The position numbers and the translations under genes are program-made. A model generated the notes under the pieces. The model saw only the letters and a list, made by a program, of their open reading frames with translations. It searched no databases and had not been told where the DNA came from. From SLQH01 sp964612995 (GTDB taxonomy: Bacteria > Planctomycetota > UBA11346): a DNA stretch of 64,000 bases. Each line of letters begins with the position of its first letter. Positions within the stretch are counted from its first letter, which is position 1. Positions 6,567 to 14,968 of the stretch are shown here, piece after piece. The DNA lies in assembly GCA_964612995.1 (NCBI GenBank), contig CAZTGE010000002.1, positions 1-64,000 of the forward strand. Reading direction: 5' to 3'.

Positions 6567-7946
6567 TCAGGCCTCGTAGATGTCGCGCGCCTCGGCCAGG
6601 CGCCGGGGCGTACCGCCCCGGGCCTCGGCCTCGAGCCAGCCGTCTTCGAGCCGGGCCCGGATACGGGTGCCCGGAGGCGCCTGATCCAGGCGCCTGACGA
6701 CCTCGCCCTCCTCGGTCCGGACCACGCTGTAACCCCGGGCGATGACCCCCAGCGGCGAGAGCGCATCGAGCCGCCCGACCAGGGCGCCGAGACGGTCCTC
6801 CGCACGGCGGGCGCGGTCCGCCATCGCGCGGACCAGGCGCCGCTGCAGCGCCCCGACCTGCTGATGCAGCCCGCTGCAGCGCAGGCCGGGGTGGAGATGG
6901 TTCAGCGTGCGGACGAGGTGGCCGAGCCGCAGCACGCGCTGGTGCAGCAGATCGTCGAGGGCTTCGTCGAGGCGTTGACCGAGTTCGTCGAGCCGCTGGC
7001 GTCGCATCGCGAGTTGGTGACCGGGGCCGGCCAGTGCGCGGTGTTGGGCGAGGTGCAGCAGTCGCGCCCGCCAGGCTGTGTACAGCGACCGCACGGCCTG
7101 ATCGAGACGGTAGCGTCCGCGGGCCAGGCGTTCGATGAGCTCGCTGAGCAGAGGCACGGCCAGTTCGCCCGCGGCGGTGGGCGTCTTGGCCCGGAGGTCG
7201 GCGACGTGGTCGCTGAGGGTGGTGTCGGTCTCGTGGCCGACGGCGCTGATCACCGGGATGGCGCAGGCGGCGATGGCGCGGACCACCGTTTCCTCGTTGA
7301 AGGCCCACAGGTCTTCGAGGCTGCCGCCGCCGCGACCACAGATGATGACCTCGACTGCAGGATGACGGTCGAGCCGCGCGAGTGCGCTGGCGATGCTTCC
7401 CGCCGCCTCTGTGCCCTGGACCTGGCATGGTGCATGGACGATGCCGATCGCGGGGAAGCGGGTGCGCAGCGAGTCGACCATGTCGGCCAGGGCAGCGCTG
7501 CCGGGGGCGGTGGCCAGACCGACCACCCGTGGGCAGAACGGCAGCGGGCGCTTGCGGTCGGCGGCGAACAGCCCCTCGGCTTCGAGCCGGCGTTTGAGCG
7601 CCTCGAAGCGCGCGGCGAGGTCGCCAGCGCCCGCGGGGCTGATCCGGTTGGCCACCAGCTGGTATTGGCCGCGTGGGGCGTAGACCGCCAGGCGACCACG
7701 GACCAGCACCCGGTCGCCCTCGCGCGGCAGGCGCCCCTGGCGCGCGATCGTGGTGCGCCACATGACCACGCTGAGCACCGCGTCGGCATCCTTGAGCGTG
7801 GCGTAGAGGTGGCCCGACCGGTAGACCTCGGCGCGGGAGAGTTCGCCGCAGACGGTCACCGGACCGATGTCGGTGACCCGATCGTTGATCAGCGCGGTGA
7901 GCGCGCCGACGGAGAGCGGAACAGCGGCATCAGGCATCCGGTCCAT
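6567..7946 (-). CDS. xseA: Exodeoxyribonuclease VII large subunit
   Basis: 459 residues, close to the usual 400-460. The N-terminal OB-fold (VSVGELSRAEVY-like region: VCGELSRAEVYRSGHLYATL, about residues 33-52) binds single-stranded DNA. The catalytic domain has ISPAGAGDLAARFEALKRRL, then the VIICGRGGGSLEDLWAFNEE signature and PVISAVGHETDTTLSDHVADLRAKTPTAA-type block of the family, here split across about residues 200-260, followed by a helical C-terminal region. It forms ExoVII with many copies of XseB and degrades single-stranded DNA in recombination and mismatch repair. xseB is not next to it here. The ATG at 7946 lacks a clear ribosome site; a second ATG at 7937 follows GGATGGACC. It lies 11 bases behind the coiled-coil gene and is probably co-transcribed. 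Confidence 0.95.
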   Translation of the reverse strand: MDRMPDAAVPLSVGALTALINDRVTDIGPVTVCGELSRAEVYRSGHLYATLKDADAVLSVVMWRTTIARQGRLPREGDRVLVRGRLAVYAPRGQYQLVANRISPAGAGDLAARFEALKRRLEAEGLFAADRKRPLPFCPRVVGLATAPGSAALADMVDSLRTRFPAIGIVHAPCQVQGTEAAGSIASALARLDRHPAVEVIICGRGGGSLEDLWAFNEETVVRAIAACAIPVISAVGHETDTTLSDHVADLRAKTPTAAGELAVPLLSELIERLARGRYRLDQAVRSLYTAWRARLLHLAQHRALAGPGHQLAMRRQRLDELGQRLDEALDDLLHQRVLRLGHLVRTLNHLHPGLRCSGLHQQVGALQRRLVRAMADRARRAEDRLGALVGRLDALSPLGVIARGYSVVRTEEGEVVRRLDQAPPGTRIRARLEDGWLEAEARGGTPRRLAEARDIYEA

Positions 7947-7957
7947 CCGCGACGACG

Positions 7958-8659
7958 CTACTCGTCGACGTAGAGGATGGCGTTGTTGGTGGCTTCCTTG
8001 ACCAGGTTGCCGAGGCGGACCTGTTCGAGGTGGTTGTGGCTGATCACGTTGCCCAGCGGGGTCGCGCGCCGGGTCGGATCCACCCGCATCAGGGGCATCG
8101 GGTGGTTGGCCGCGATCAATCGCTCGTAGTGCTCGAGGAAGGCCGGATCGACCGCCTGCTTCTTCTCGTCGTAGATCCGCTGCAGCTCGACTTCGCTGTC
8201 GGCCTGTTCGTCGGCCCCGGCGAGCTCGGCGCTGGTCTCGGCGACCTTGGCCTTGAGTTCCTCGGCGTGGGTCTGCAGCCGCTCGGCTTCGGCCTGTAGT
8301 GCGCCGACCTGTTCGGTGAGCCCCGTCAGGCTCTGCTGGCGCAGTCTCATCTCGGCTTTCGATTCCTCGATGCCATTGATGATCGTCAGGTATTCCTTGT
8401 TGGTCTTGGCCGTCATCTGCTGTGCGCGCAGTTCGCCGATCCGGCTTTCGCAGCGTTCCACATCGGCAGTATACTGGCGGATCAGCGCGTCCATGTTCCC
8501 GGCCTTGGTCGCGGCTTCGTCGGCGAGCTGTTGGGCGGCCTCGTAGGCACGCTGGGCTTCGGCGATGGTGCTTTCGCGGCTTACGCGGTCCTTGATCAGG
8601 CGCTGCCGTTGGAGATTGACCTCATGGAGATCGAGTAGCGACTTCAGGTGGGGGTGCAT
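7958..8659 (-). CDS. CT398-like coiled-coil protein lacking the zinc ribbon cysteines
   Basis: 233 residues; the ATG at 8659 is preceded by TGGAGC, and an upstream ATG at 8683 is not. Residues about 5-175 form a long antiparallel coiled coil with the tell-tale motif TAKTNKEYLTIINGIEESKAEM, broken here at about residues 84-105, which identifies the CT398/C4-type zinc-ribbon family. The last 35 residues align with the family's zinc ribbon, in which two CxxC pairs normally surround a helix; here the positions carry T/G and E/N instead (TPLGNVISHNHLEQVRLG, ending NNAILYVDE), so no zinc can be bound. Members of the family have been linked to secretion-system and flagellar scaffolding, but function is unsettled. 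It probably shares a transcript with xseA. Confidence 0.8.
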   Translation of the reverse strand: MHPHLKSLLDLHEVNLQRQRLIKDRVSRESTIAEAQRAYEAAQQLADEAATKAGNMDALIRQYTADVERCESRIGELRAQQMTAKTNKEYLTIINGIEESKAEMRLRQQSLTGLTEQVGALQAEAERLQTHAEELKAKVAETSAELAGADEQADSEVELQRIYDEKKQAVDPAFLEHYERLIAANHPMPLMRVDPTRRATPLGNVISHNHLEQVRLGNLVKEATNNAILYVDE

Positions 8660-8807
8660 ACGCTTGCTCCAGGGGGGTTTCATGCTGGCGCGGATCGTCG
8701 CCCTGCAAACCTATTTCGCCGCAGGAGGTGTGCTGTCGATGGCCAGATGGCCGGGAACCGCGACAGCCGCGCTTGCGACGCGCCGCGGGGGCCCATGATC
8801 ACATGCT

Positions 8808-10850
8808 GTGGCGGTCAGGCTGACGGGTGGAGCGGTGCAACACAAAGGCAGACCCCGACGGTACGATCCCGACTACCCCCTGCTGAGCGAGACCCTTGGT
8901 TTGTGGAAGCTCATCGAGGGGGTGGGCCGTGGCGGGATGGGCGAGGTCTATGCCGCGGAGTACGACTACCTCCATCTGCTCACTTTGCGCTACAAGCCCG
9001 AGGAGCGCGGCGTCATCCGTCGCGAGCTCGAACGCCTGCCGCGCGAGGAGCAGGCCCGGCTGGCCAGCGAGATGCTCGGCACGCCCCTGCCCGCTGACGC
9101 CCGCTTCGCGATCAAGGTATGCTCGGCCCGCAAGGGCACAGCCGGTCACCGTCGCTTCCTCCAGGAGGCCGAGCTGGCGCGACGCCTGGGCGACCACCCC
9201 TACATCGTCTCGGTCCACGCGATCAACTCGGGTGAGAGCGCCGATCCCCACGGCGGTCGAGAGGCGCTGAGCAGCACCTCGACCGCGGTCGCCGACCTCG
9301 CGCTGGAGACCGGCAAGTACAAGGACGTGGCCTTCATGGTCATGGATCTGGCGGTACGCGACTACCGCCACGACGCGCTGAATCTCGAAGAAGCGGTCCA
9401 TGTGGTGCGCTGCATCGCCACCGCGCTCGATCACGCGCACCAGTACGGCGTGGTCCATCGCGATCTCAAGCCGGAGAACATCCTCGGGAGCGTGCGCCAC
9501 CCGCTGTTGACCGACTTCGGCATCGCCAAGGAGCTCGATCAGTCCCTGGGGCTGACCCGCACCGGCCAGATCATCGGCACGCTCGACTACATGAGTCCGG
9601 AACAGGCCACCGACGCCAAGAACGTCGATCATCTCAGCGACATCTACTCTCTCGGCGTGGTGCTCTACGAATTCGCGACCAGCGGCAGCCTGCCCTACAT
9701 CCACCTCGCCGAGCGCGAGGCCTGCCTGGCCGCGATCCGCAATGATCGCACCGAACCACGGTGGCCGCGCAATCACGCGCCCGATTTCCCGGTCGGTCTC
9801 GAACGCATCGTGCTCAAGGCGATGGCCAAGCGCAAACGGGAGCGCTACCAGGAGATGTCCGAGTTCATCGGTGATCTCGACCGCTTCACCCGGGGCGAGC
9901 GCATCGGTGTCTGGGGTCATATGCCGTTGCGTCGCTGGATGCGGCACCAGCATCAGGTCCATCCGCGGATGGTGTGGTTCCTCGCGGCCACGGTGATCCT
10001 GGTCGTGGGCATCTGGGCATCCTTCGCCCTGCGCAGCTTCTTCGACCCCCGCGGCGGCGAGCTGCGTGATCGGCTCGACACCCTGCAGGCGGTGGTCGAG
10101 CGTATCGCCGTCGAACGGCGCCGCGACAGCCATGCCACGCAGCAGCTCAGCCGTGAGGACAGCCAGTTCCTCGAGCGCCTGAGCGACGACCTCGAGAGCT
10201 ACGGCGCCGACTATCCGGCCGAGGCGGCCCGATTCGAGTCGTTGCGTCGCCGGCTGCGGCGCAACCGCTATCTCTACGCCCGGTTCACAGGTTCACCCAA
10301 TGTCGATTCCGGCTTCGCCAAACAGCAGCTGGCCCTGGCGGGCAATGTCGAGTCGCAGAACTGGAACAGCATCGCCTCCGGTCTGCTGATGATCGAGGAC
10401 ACCCCGCTGACCCTCGGCCCCTATATCGGGCACGGGATCAAGATCTTCATCTGGGTCCAGTTCGCCAACCACCTGGATTTCAATCTCACCGTGACCGAGC
10501 ACGACACGCTCAGCGCCAACCGTACCGGCTTCATCACGGTCGGGGCCGAGAACGGTCGGCGCGAGTTGCAGCTGCGCCATCAGCCCTTCGCCGGCGGGCC
10601 GGAGGTGTTGGCGAGCAGCCCGGTGTGGCCCCGCCGCGACCTGCGACTGTGGCTCGAGGTCTATCCCGACCGCATCGACGCCACCTGGCCCAACCCCGAC
10701 CAGCGCGCCTTCACGCCCTACTTCGGCAACGACTGGCAGCGCGATGCACTCCAGCTCGGCGCGGCGGAGGAGATCCCCATCGACGTCGAGCTACTCCTGC
10801 CCAAGGGCGCGATCCTCAAGCAGATCGAGATCTTCTCGGCCATCCGGTGA
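8808..10850 (+). CDS. Hanks-type Ser/Thr protein kinase with membrane anchor
   Basis: 680 residues from GTG 8808; an in-frame GTG at 8835, behind GGGTGGAG, is an alternative. Kinase domain about residues 30-365: Gly loop GRGGMGEVY, AIK lysine, catalytic HRDLKPEN (Asp 219), DFG (Asp 236), SPEQ in the activation segment, and DIYSLGVVLYE. The Gly loop and the AIK lysine are separated by an insert of about 45 residues, far more than usual. A single transmembrane helix lies at about 388-408, then a helical stretch (410-480) and an extracytoplasmic C-terminal region that looks like a beta-sandwich (LamG-like strands, GFITVGAENGRRELQL). This is the common layout of planctomycete sensor kinases: inside kinase, outside ligand-binding part. 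The ligand is unknown. Upstream DNA 8660-8807 separates it from the divergent coiled-coil gene and should hold both promoters. Confidence 0.9.
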   Translation: MAVRLTGGAVQHKGRPRRYDPDYPLLSETLGLWKLIEGVGRGGMGEVYAAEYDYLHLLTLRYKPEERGVIRRELERLPREEQARLASEMLGTPLPADARFAIKVCSARKGTAGHRRFLQEAELARRLGDHPYIVSVHAINSGESADPHGGREALSSTSTAVADLALETGKYKDVAFMVMDLAVRDYRHDALNLEEAVHVVRCIATALDHAHQYGVVHRDLKPENILGSVRHPLLTDFGIAKELDQSLGLTRTGQIIGTLDYMSPEQATDAKNVDHLSDIYSLGVVLYEFATSGSLPYIHLAEREACLAAIRNDRTEPRWPRNHAPDFPVGLERIVLKAMAKRKRERYQEMSEFIGDLDRFTRGERIGVWGHMPLRRWMRHQHQVHPRMVWFLAATVILVVGIWASFALRSFFDPRGGELRDRLDTLQAVVERIAVERRRDSHATQQLSREDSQFLERLSDDLESYGADYPAEAARFESLRRRLRRNRYLYARFTGSPNVDSGFAKQQLALAGNVESQNWNSIASGLLMIEDTPLTLGPYIGHGIKIFIWVQFANHLDFNLTVTEHDTLSANRTGFITVGAENGRRELQLRHQPFAGGPEVLASSPVWPRRDLRLWLEVYPDRIDATWPNPDQRAFTPYFGNDWQRDALQLGAAEEIPIDVELLLPKGAILKQIEIFSAIR

Positions 10851-10861
10851 CCCGATGTCAG

Positions 10862-10882
10862 CGGGCCCGGTCGTGGGGCCCG
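10862..10882 (+). terminator. Weak candidate terminator after the kinase gene
   Basis: 7-bp GC-only stem (10862-10868 with 10876-10882), 11 bases past the stop codon, without a T-run. Confidence 0.3.
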
Positions 10883-10948
10883 GGCTGGCCGGCTGCGGCT
10901 TGCGCGCCCTGCGGTTGCGTTGCTCTGCGGTAGCCGTGTAATGCGGTG

Positions 10949-11347
10949 ATGAGCAAGTTCACCGACCTCGCGGCGCTGGCGCGCCAGCATGGGCAGTATC
11001 CGGTCGAAGCCTATTCCTTCGTCGGCGAGGGCCTGCGCCACGCCGCCAGGACCCTCGGCAAGGAAACCGCGACCGGTGACGAGCGCCATCTGGCGGCGAT
11101 AGAGCTGGTCGATGGCGTGCTGGATCTGGCCGCCGAGCGTTTCGGCCTGCTCGCGCGTGAGGTGTTGCGCTCATGGGGCCTGACCCGCAGCGAGGATATC
11201 GGCGCGATCACCTACCATCTGATCGAATGCGGCGTGTTCGGCCGCCAGAGCTCGGACAGCCGCAGCGATTTCGACAACGGCCCGGCTTTCGCGCACGCGC
11301 TCGAACAGCGCGTGCGCGCAGACCTCGAGGCCGTGTGTCGCCGCTGA
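10949..11347 (+). CDS. Minf_1886 family protein
   Basis: 132 residues; ATG 10949 chosen over the GTG directly before it. The family pattern is clear: KFTDLAALARQHGQYPVEAY with a Phe-Val-x-Glu-Gly-Leu helix, then ERHLAAIELVDGVLDLAAERFG, LLAREVLRSWGL, SEDIGAITYHLIECGVFG, and a D-x-x-x-DF tail (SDSRSDFDNG). This small, helical, conserved family is known mainly from Verrucomicrobia, Planctomycetes and related bacteria and has no proven function. It follows the kinase by 98 bases without an obvious ribosome-binding site. Confidence 0.8.
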   Translation: MSKFTDLAALARQHGQYPVEAYSFVGEGLRHAARTLGKETATGDERHLAAIELVDGVLDLAAERFGLLAREVLRSWGLTRSEDIGAITYHLIECGVFGRQSSDSRSDFDNGPAFAHALEQRVRADLEAVCRR

Positions 11348-11447
11348 ACTGAGCGGGGCCGTCGGCCTTGACGGGGCCCTCACAGCTCGCAGTGAAGCGT
11401 TCGCATGACACAAATCGTGGACAGCAGGTCGGTCGACGGAGGGGTGG

Positions 11448-11582
11448 TTTTCGCCGAAAATGGGCCGAAGGCCCGGCGAAAACGCGGCCGCAGGCCGCGA
11501 ACCCTGACCGAGGCCGGGGGGTACGCGCCGAAGGCGCGAGGGGGCAGCGCTCCCTGTGAGGGAAGCCTCGGCCTTGGCCGAG
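11448..11582. repeat. Array of six short hairpins, repeat A copy 2
   Basis: Six consecutive stems with tiny loops: an outer stem 11448-11456/11474-11482 enclosing 11462-11466/11470-11474 (GAA loop), 11483-11489/11493-11499 (GCA loop), 11524-11529/11533-11538 (GAA loop), 11539-11545/11549-11555 (AGC loop), and 11567-11573/11576-11582 (TT loop). Positions 11506-11578 match window positions 4-77, with paired changes in a stem. The array fills the gap between the Minf_1886 gene and the PerM-like gene and runs into the apparent 5' end of the latter. Confidence 0.7.
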
Positions 11583-13703
11583 AAATGGCTTTCCACCTTC
11601 CGCAACGGCGCCGATCATGGCGCGGTGCGCACGGAAGATGACGACTCGGAGCATGTCGGCTGGGTCGAGGAGATCTGGGACAACGTCTGGATCCGCGTCG
11701 GGGTGATCGCCGCCGCGGTCGCGATGGTCAGTTGGGCCGTGCGCGAGACCGCCTTCATCACCCGACCGGTGCTCCAGGCCCTCGGCATGATGGCCCTGCC
11801 CCTGGCCATCGGGTTCACCGTCGCCTACATCTGCTCGCCCCTGGTCGAGGTGATGCGGCGTTTCGGCATCAACCGGGTGCTCGGCTCGCTGGTGCTCTAT
11901 TCGGTGTTGCTGGCCGGCGGGGGCCTCACCGTATCGATGGTCATCCCGGCGATGATCCGGCAGTCGACCGACCTCGCCGAGCGCACCCTGCAGGACCACT
12001 GGTACCTCGATCGCAACCGCAACGAGCGGTACGACTCGGGTGACCTCGTGCTCCAGCTCGATAACATCGATCACGGTAGCTTCTTCGAGGACCGCGACAA
12101 CGACGGAGAACGCGACCCCAGCGAGCCGGCCTACGAGCGCGAGGCCGATCGGCGGGTGCGGTACGAGCCCTCGCTGATCAAGCACACGGTCAGCTGGGTC
12201 AACGAACGCCAGCACCGGCTCGAACGGCTGATCGGCGGCGGCCTCGACCGACGGGGCCAGGTCTTCGTGTTGTTCTACCACCAGGCGATGCAGCCGGTGA
12301 CCGATCGCCTCGATGCCGGGCTGCAGGTCGCGCGCGAGTCACGCCTGTTCACGCAGTGGCCTCCCTTCCTGCGCCAGGATCCCGAGCACCTGCCCGATCT
12401 CGACGCCGCGCTCGGCCGCGAGCTGGAATGGCCGCGCAGCTGGCCGCAGGTCCTGCGCGACGACTACGATGCGGTACACCAGAATCTGAGCGATGATTTC
12501 ACCGTCGAGCAGCGTAAGGGCTGGCGTGCGGTCATGCGCTGGTACGGTCGTTGTTTCACCTATCGTCATCAGGAGCTGATGGCGGTGTGGGACGCCTGGA
12601 GCGCCGGCGACGAGCTGAGCGACCCGACGACCGCTTTGCCGCCGCTGCTCGCCGCGGCCGAGGGGCCGGCGGCGGCCTTCGTGCGCGAGTGGTTCATGCA
12701 GGACCGCGCCTTGCTGTTACGGTCGTTGCGCGCCTTCGATCGCGGCGAGGAGTCGAACGGCCGCCGTGAACTCACCGGGGACCAGCGCGAGCAGGCCGAG
12801 GCTCTCTACGACTTCATGCAGGAGGCGGCCGACGCCGAGCTGGCCTACGCCGAGCAGCTGGTGCAGCGGATCGTGCGTGGCCGCGATGGCGGCGGCAACG
12901 CCTTCCTCCGCTCGCTGGTCGATCGCGTCGATGGCCAGGTGCGTTCCGGCCTCCAGGCCGCCTCGGTCGCGGTGGGCAGCCGCATCCGCCACGTGTTCAC
13001 CAACATCACCGGGCTACTGGGGTTCACCCTCGATCTGATCCTGATCCCGGTCTACGCCTTCTTCCTCACCCTGGCGATGCCCCGCATCCGGCTGACCTTG
13101 CGCACCTACATCCCCGAGCGCAACAAGGTGCGTACGCTGCGGATCCTGCACGACATCGAGAAGGTGGTCTCCGCGTTCTTCCGTGGCCGCCTGATCGTCT
13201 GTCTGCTCTGTGCCCTGCTGGTCTGGGCCGGGTTCGCTCCCCTGGGTGTGCCCTATGCCGGGCTGTTCGGCCTGCTTATCGGCCTGGCCACGGCGGTGCC
13301 GCTCTCCGGTCTGCTGTTCCTCGTGCCCGCCTGTCTGTTGGTGATGGTCGAGGGCGGTGACGCCATGGTCGTGCGCATCGCGCTGGTGGTCGCGGTCTAC
13401 ACCGTGGTCCAGGGGCTGGAGATGACGGTGTTCACCCCGACGATCATGGGCCGCGAGGTCGAACTGCATCCGGTGCTGCTGATCCTCGCGCTGCTGTTCT
13501 TCGGTTATCTGTGGGGCATTCTCGGGCTGATCCTCGCCGTGCCGATCGCCGCATCGCTGCGCATCCTGCTGCGTGAGTTCGTCCTGCCCCGGCTGCGCCG
13601 GATGGCGGCGCTGCCGGCGGACAGCCGGCGCTGGACCCGGAGCGCGGATCCGCCGGCCGACGAGCCGGGCGAGGCGCTTGCCGAGCGCCCGTCCGGGGCA
13701 TGA
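11556..13703 (+). CDS. AI-2E/PerM-family permease with a large extracytoplasmic insert
   Basis: Up to 715 residues, about twice the usual 340-370. The start is uncertain: GTG 11556 lies inside the hairpin repeat; TTG 11574 and GTG 11625 are in frame and no candidate has a good ribosome site. Transmembrane segments sit at about 47-63, 74-95 and 103-130. A hydrophilic insert of some 340 residues follows, then the conserved PerM core from about 490: FTNITGLLGFTLDLILIPVYAF, RILHDIEKVVSAFFRGRLIV, further helices, and EVELHPVLLILALLFFGYLWG, each given here in part. The insert has two acidic loops, at about 152-163 and 179-190; the second fits the 12-residue D-x-D-x-D-G-(5)-E calcium loop exactly. 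Family members export small molecules or act as antiporters; substrate unknown. It sits 7 bases before thiE. Confidence 0.82.
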   Translation: MREASALAEKWLSTFRNGADHGAVRTEDDDSEHVGWVEEIWDNVWIRVGVIAAAVAMVSWAVRETAFITRPVLQALGMMALPLAIGFTVAYICSPLVEVMRRFGINRVLGSLVLYSVLLAGGGLTVSMVIPAMIRQSTDLAERTLQDHWYLDRNRNERYDSGDLVLQLDNIDHGSFFEDRDNDGERDPSEPAYEREADRRVRYEPSLIKHTVSWVNERQHRLERLIGGGLDRRGQVFVLFYHQAMQPVTDRLDAGLQVARESRLFTQWPPFLRQDPEHLPDLDAALGRELEWPRSWPQVLRDDYDAVHQNLSDDFTVEQRKGWRAVMRWYGRCFTYRHQELMAVWDAWSAGDELSDPTTALPPLLAAAEGPAAAFVREWFMQDRALLLRSLRAFDRGEESNGRRELTGDQREQAEALYDFMQEAADAELAYAEQLVQRIVRGRDGGGNAFLRSLVDRVDGQVRSGLQAASVAVGSRIRHVFTNITGLLGFTLDLILIPVYAFFLTLAMPRIRLTLRTYIPERNKVRTLRILHDIEKVVSAFFRGRLIVCLLCALLVWAGFAPLGVPYAGLFGLLIGLATAVPLSGLLFLVPACLLVMVEGGDAMVVRIALVVAVYTVVQGLEMTVFTPTIMGREVELHPVLLILALLFFGYLWGILGLILAVPIAASLRILLREFVLPRLRRMAALPADSRRWTRSADPPADEPGEALAERPSGA

Positions 13704-13710
13704 TCCGGCC

Positions 13711-14721
13711 ATGCGGGTGGAGCGGATCCTCGATGCCGATGTCAATCGCGCGGCCGAAGGCCTGCGCGTGCTCGAAGAGGTCGCCCGCTTCCTCGGCGAC
13801 GACCACACCCAGGCGGCCACGCTCAAGCATCTGCGTCACCGCCTGCGCGCGGCGATACCGGCCGCTGCAACCGCGTGGCGCGATACGCCCGGGGATGTCG
13901 GTACCACCATCGCCGCTGCCGACGAGGCGCGGCGCTGCGATCTGGTGGCGATCATCCGGGCCAACGCCCGGCGCGCGCAGGAGGCCCTGCGCGCGCTCGA
14001 AGAGTTCTCCAAGCTCAGCGGATTGGATGCCGCGTTCTTCGAGGCCATGCGTTACGCCTGCTACACCGCCGAATCCGAACTGCTCGCTCGCCTGCCGCAG
14101 CAGCGCCTGCGTGCGGCGCGGCTCTATGCATTGATCGACGTCGCATTGTGCGACGATCCGGTGGCCGTGGCCGGCGCGGTGGCGCACGGCGGGGCTGGCG
14201 TGGTGCAGTTGCGCGCCAAGCAGCTCGAACCGCGTAATTACCTGGCTCTGGCCGAACGGATGCAGGCGGCGGTGCGTGCAGCCGGGGCGATGTTCGTGGT
14301 CAACGATCATGTCGCCGTGGCCGCGGCACTCGGTAGCGACGGCGTGCATATCGGTCAGGACGATCTCGCACCGGACCATGTGCGACGGGTGGTCGGCCCT
14401 GGGTGCGCCATCGGTCTGAGCGTGCATGCGCCCGAGCAGCTCGCGCCTGCGCGCAGCGGGGCGGTCGACTACATCGGCCTGGGTCCGGTTTTCACCACCA
14501 CGACCAAGCCCCACGAACCGGTGCGCGGCCCCGAGCTCCTGCGTCGCGTCGCCGGCCTGTCGCTGCCGCCGTCCTACGCCATCGGCGGAATCACCCTCGA
14601 GCGGTTACCGCAGTTGCTCGGTCTGCTGCCGCACGGGGTGGCGGTGGCTGGCGACCTGTGCCGCGCCGCTGACCCGCAGGCCCGGGCCGCGGCCTACCGC
14701 GCGTTGCTCGACGATGGCTGA
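13711..14721 (+). CDS. thiE: Thiamine-phosphate synthase with extra N-terminal domain
   Basis: 336 residues. Residues 1 to about 130 are the helical extra domain found in front of ThiE in several anaerobic and PVC-type bacteria (RILDADVNRAAEGLRVLEEV, then RRAQEALRALEEFSKL). Residues about 135-336 are the TIM-barrel enzyme that joins hydroxymethylpyrimidine diphosphate and thiazole phosphate: LYALIDVAL, VVQLRAKQL (diphosphate Arg/Lys), FVVNDHVAVAAALGSDGVHIGQ, and the phosphate-binding IGLGPVFTTTTKPHE and YAIGGI blocks. The fold and motifs are intact, so it should be active in the last common step of thiamine synthesis. Start at ATG 13711, 7 bases after the permease gene; the stop overlaps the next start by 8 bases, which indicates an operon. 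Confidence 0.93.
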   Translation: MRVERILDADVNRAAEGLRVLEEVARFLGDDHTQAATLKHLRHRLRAAIPAAATAWRDTPGDVGTTIAAADEARRCDLVAIIRANARRAQEALRALEEFSKLSGLDAAFFEAMRYACYTAESELLARLPQQRLRAARLYALIDVALCDDPVAVAGAVAHGGAGVVQLRAKQLEPRNYLALAERMQAAVRAAGAMFVVNDHVAVAAALGSDGVHIGQDDLAPDHVRRVVGPGCAIGLSVHAPEQLAPARSGAVDYIGLGPVFTTTTKPHEPVRGPELLRRVAGLSLPPSYAIGGITLERLPQLLGLLPHGVAVAGDLCRAADPQARAAAYRALLDDG

Positions 14722-14950
14722 GCGCTGCGTCAGCGCCGGCGCGCTGCGCCTGATCCTGACCCACTTCGTGCAGCTGCCGGCGGTGCTGCTGGTGCTATGG
14801 GGCACGGGGCCGACCGCCTGGTGGATCGCCGGGTTGTGGGGCTCGGTGGTCGCCTGCGCCGGGACCGACAGCGGCTGGGTCTGGCGCAACCGCCTGCTGG
14901 TCAGCGAGGCGGTCTGCTGGCTGGCGTTGCCCTTGTGTCTGATGCCCTGA
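14714..14950 (+). CDS. Small membrane protein of unknown function
   Basis: 78 residues, overlapping the end of thiE by 8 bases. Three hydrophobic stretches (about 10-30, 35-50 and 61-77) suggest two or three membrane helices; Trp and Leu are abundant. No family recognised. The overlap suggests translational coupling to thiE, but a role in thiamine metabolism is only a guess from position. Real coding is likely because the frame is open exactly between thiE and a TGA and matches the hydrophobic pattern of a membrane protein. Confidence 0.55.
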   Translation: MAERCVSAGALRLILTHFVQLPAVLLVLWGTGPTAWWIAGLWGSVVACAGTDSGWVWRNRLLVSEAVCWLALPLCLMP

Positions 14951-14968
14951 GCCGCCCTGCGCCGGGGA

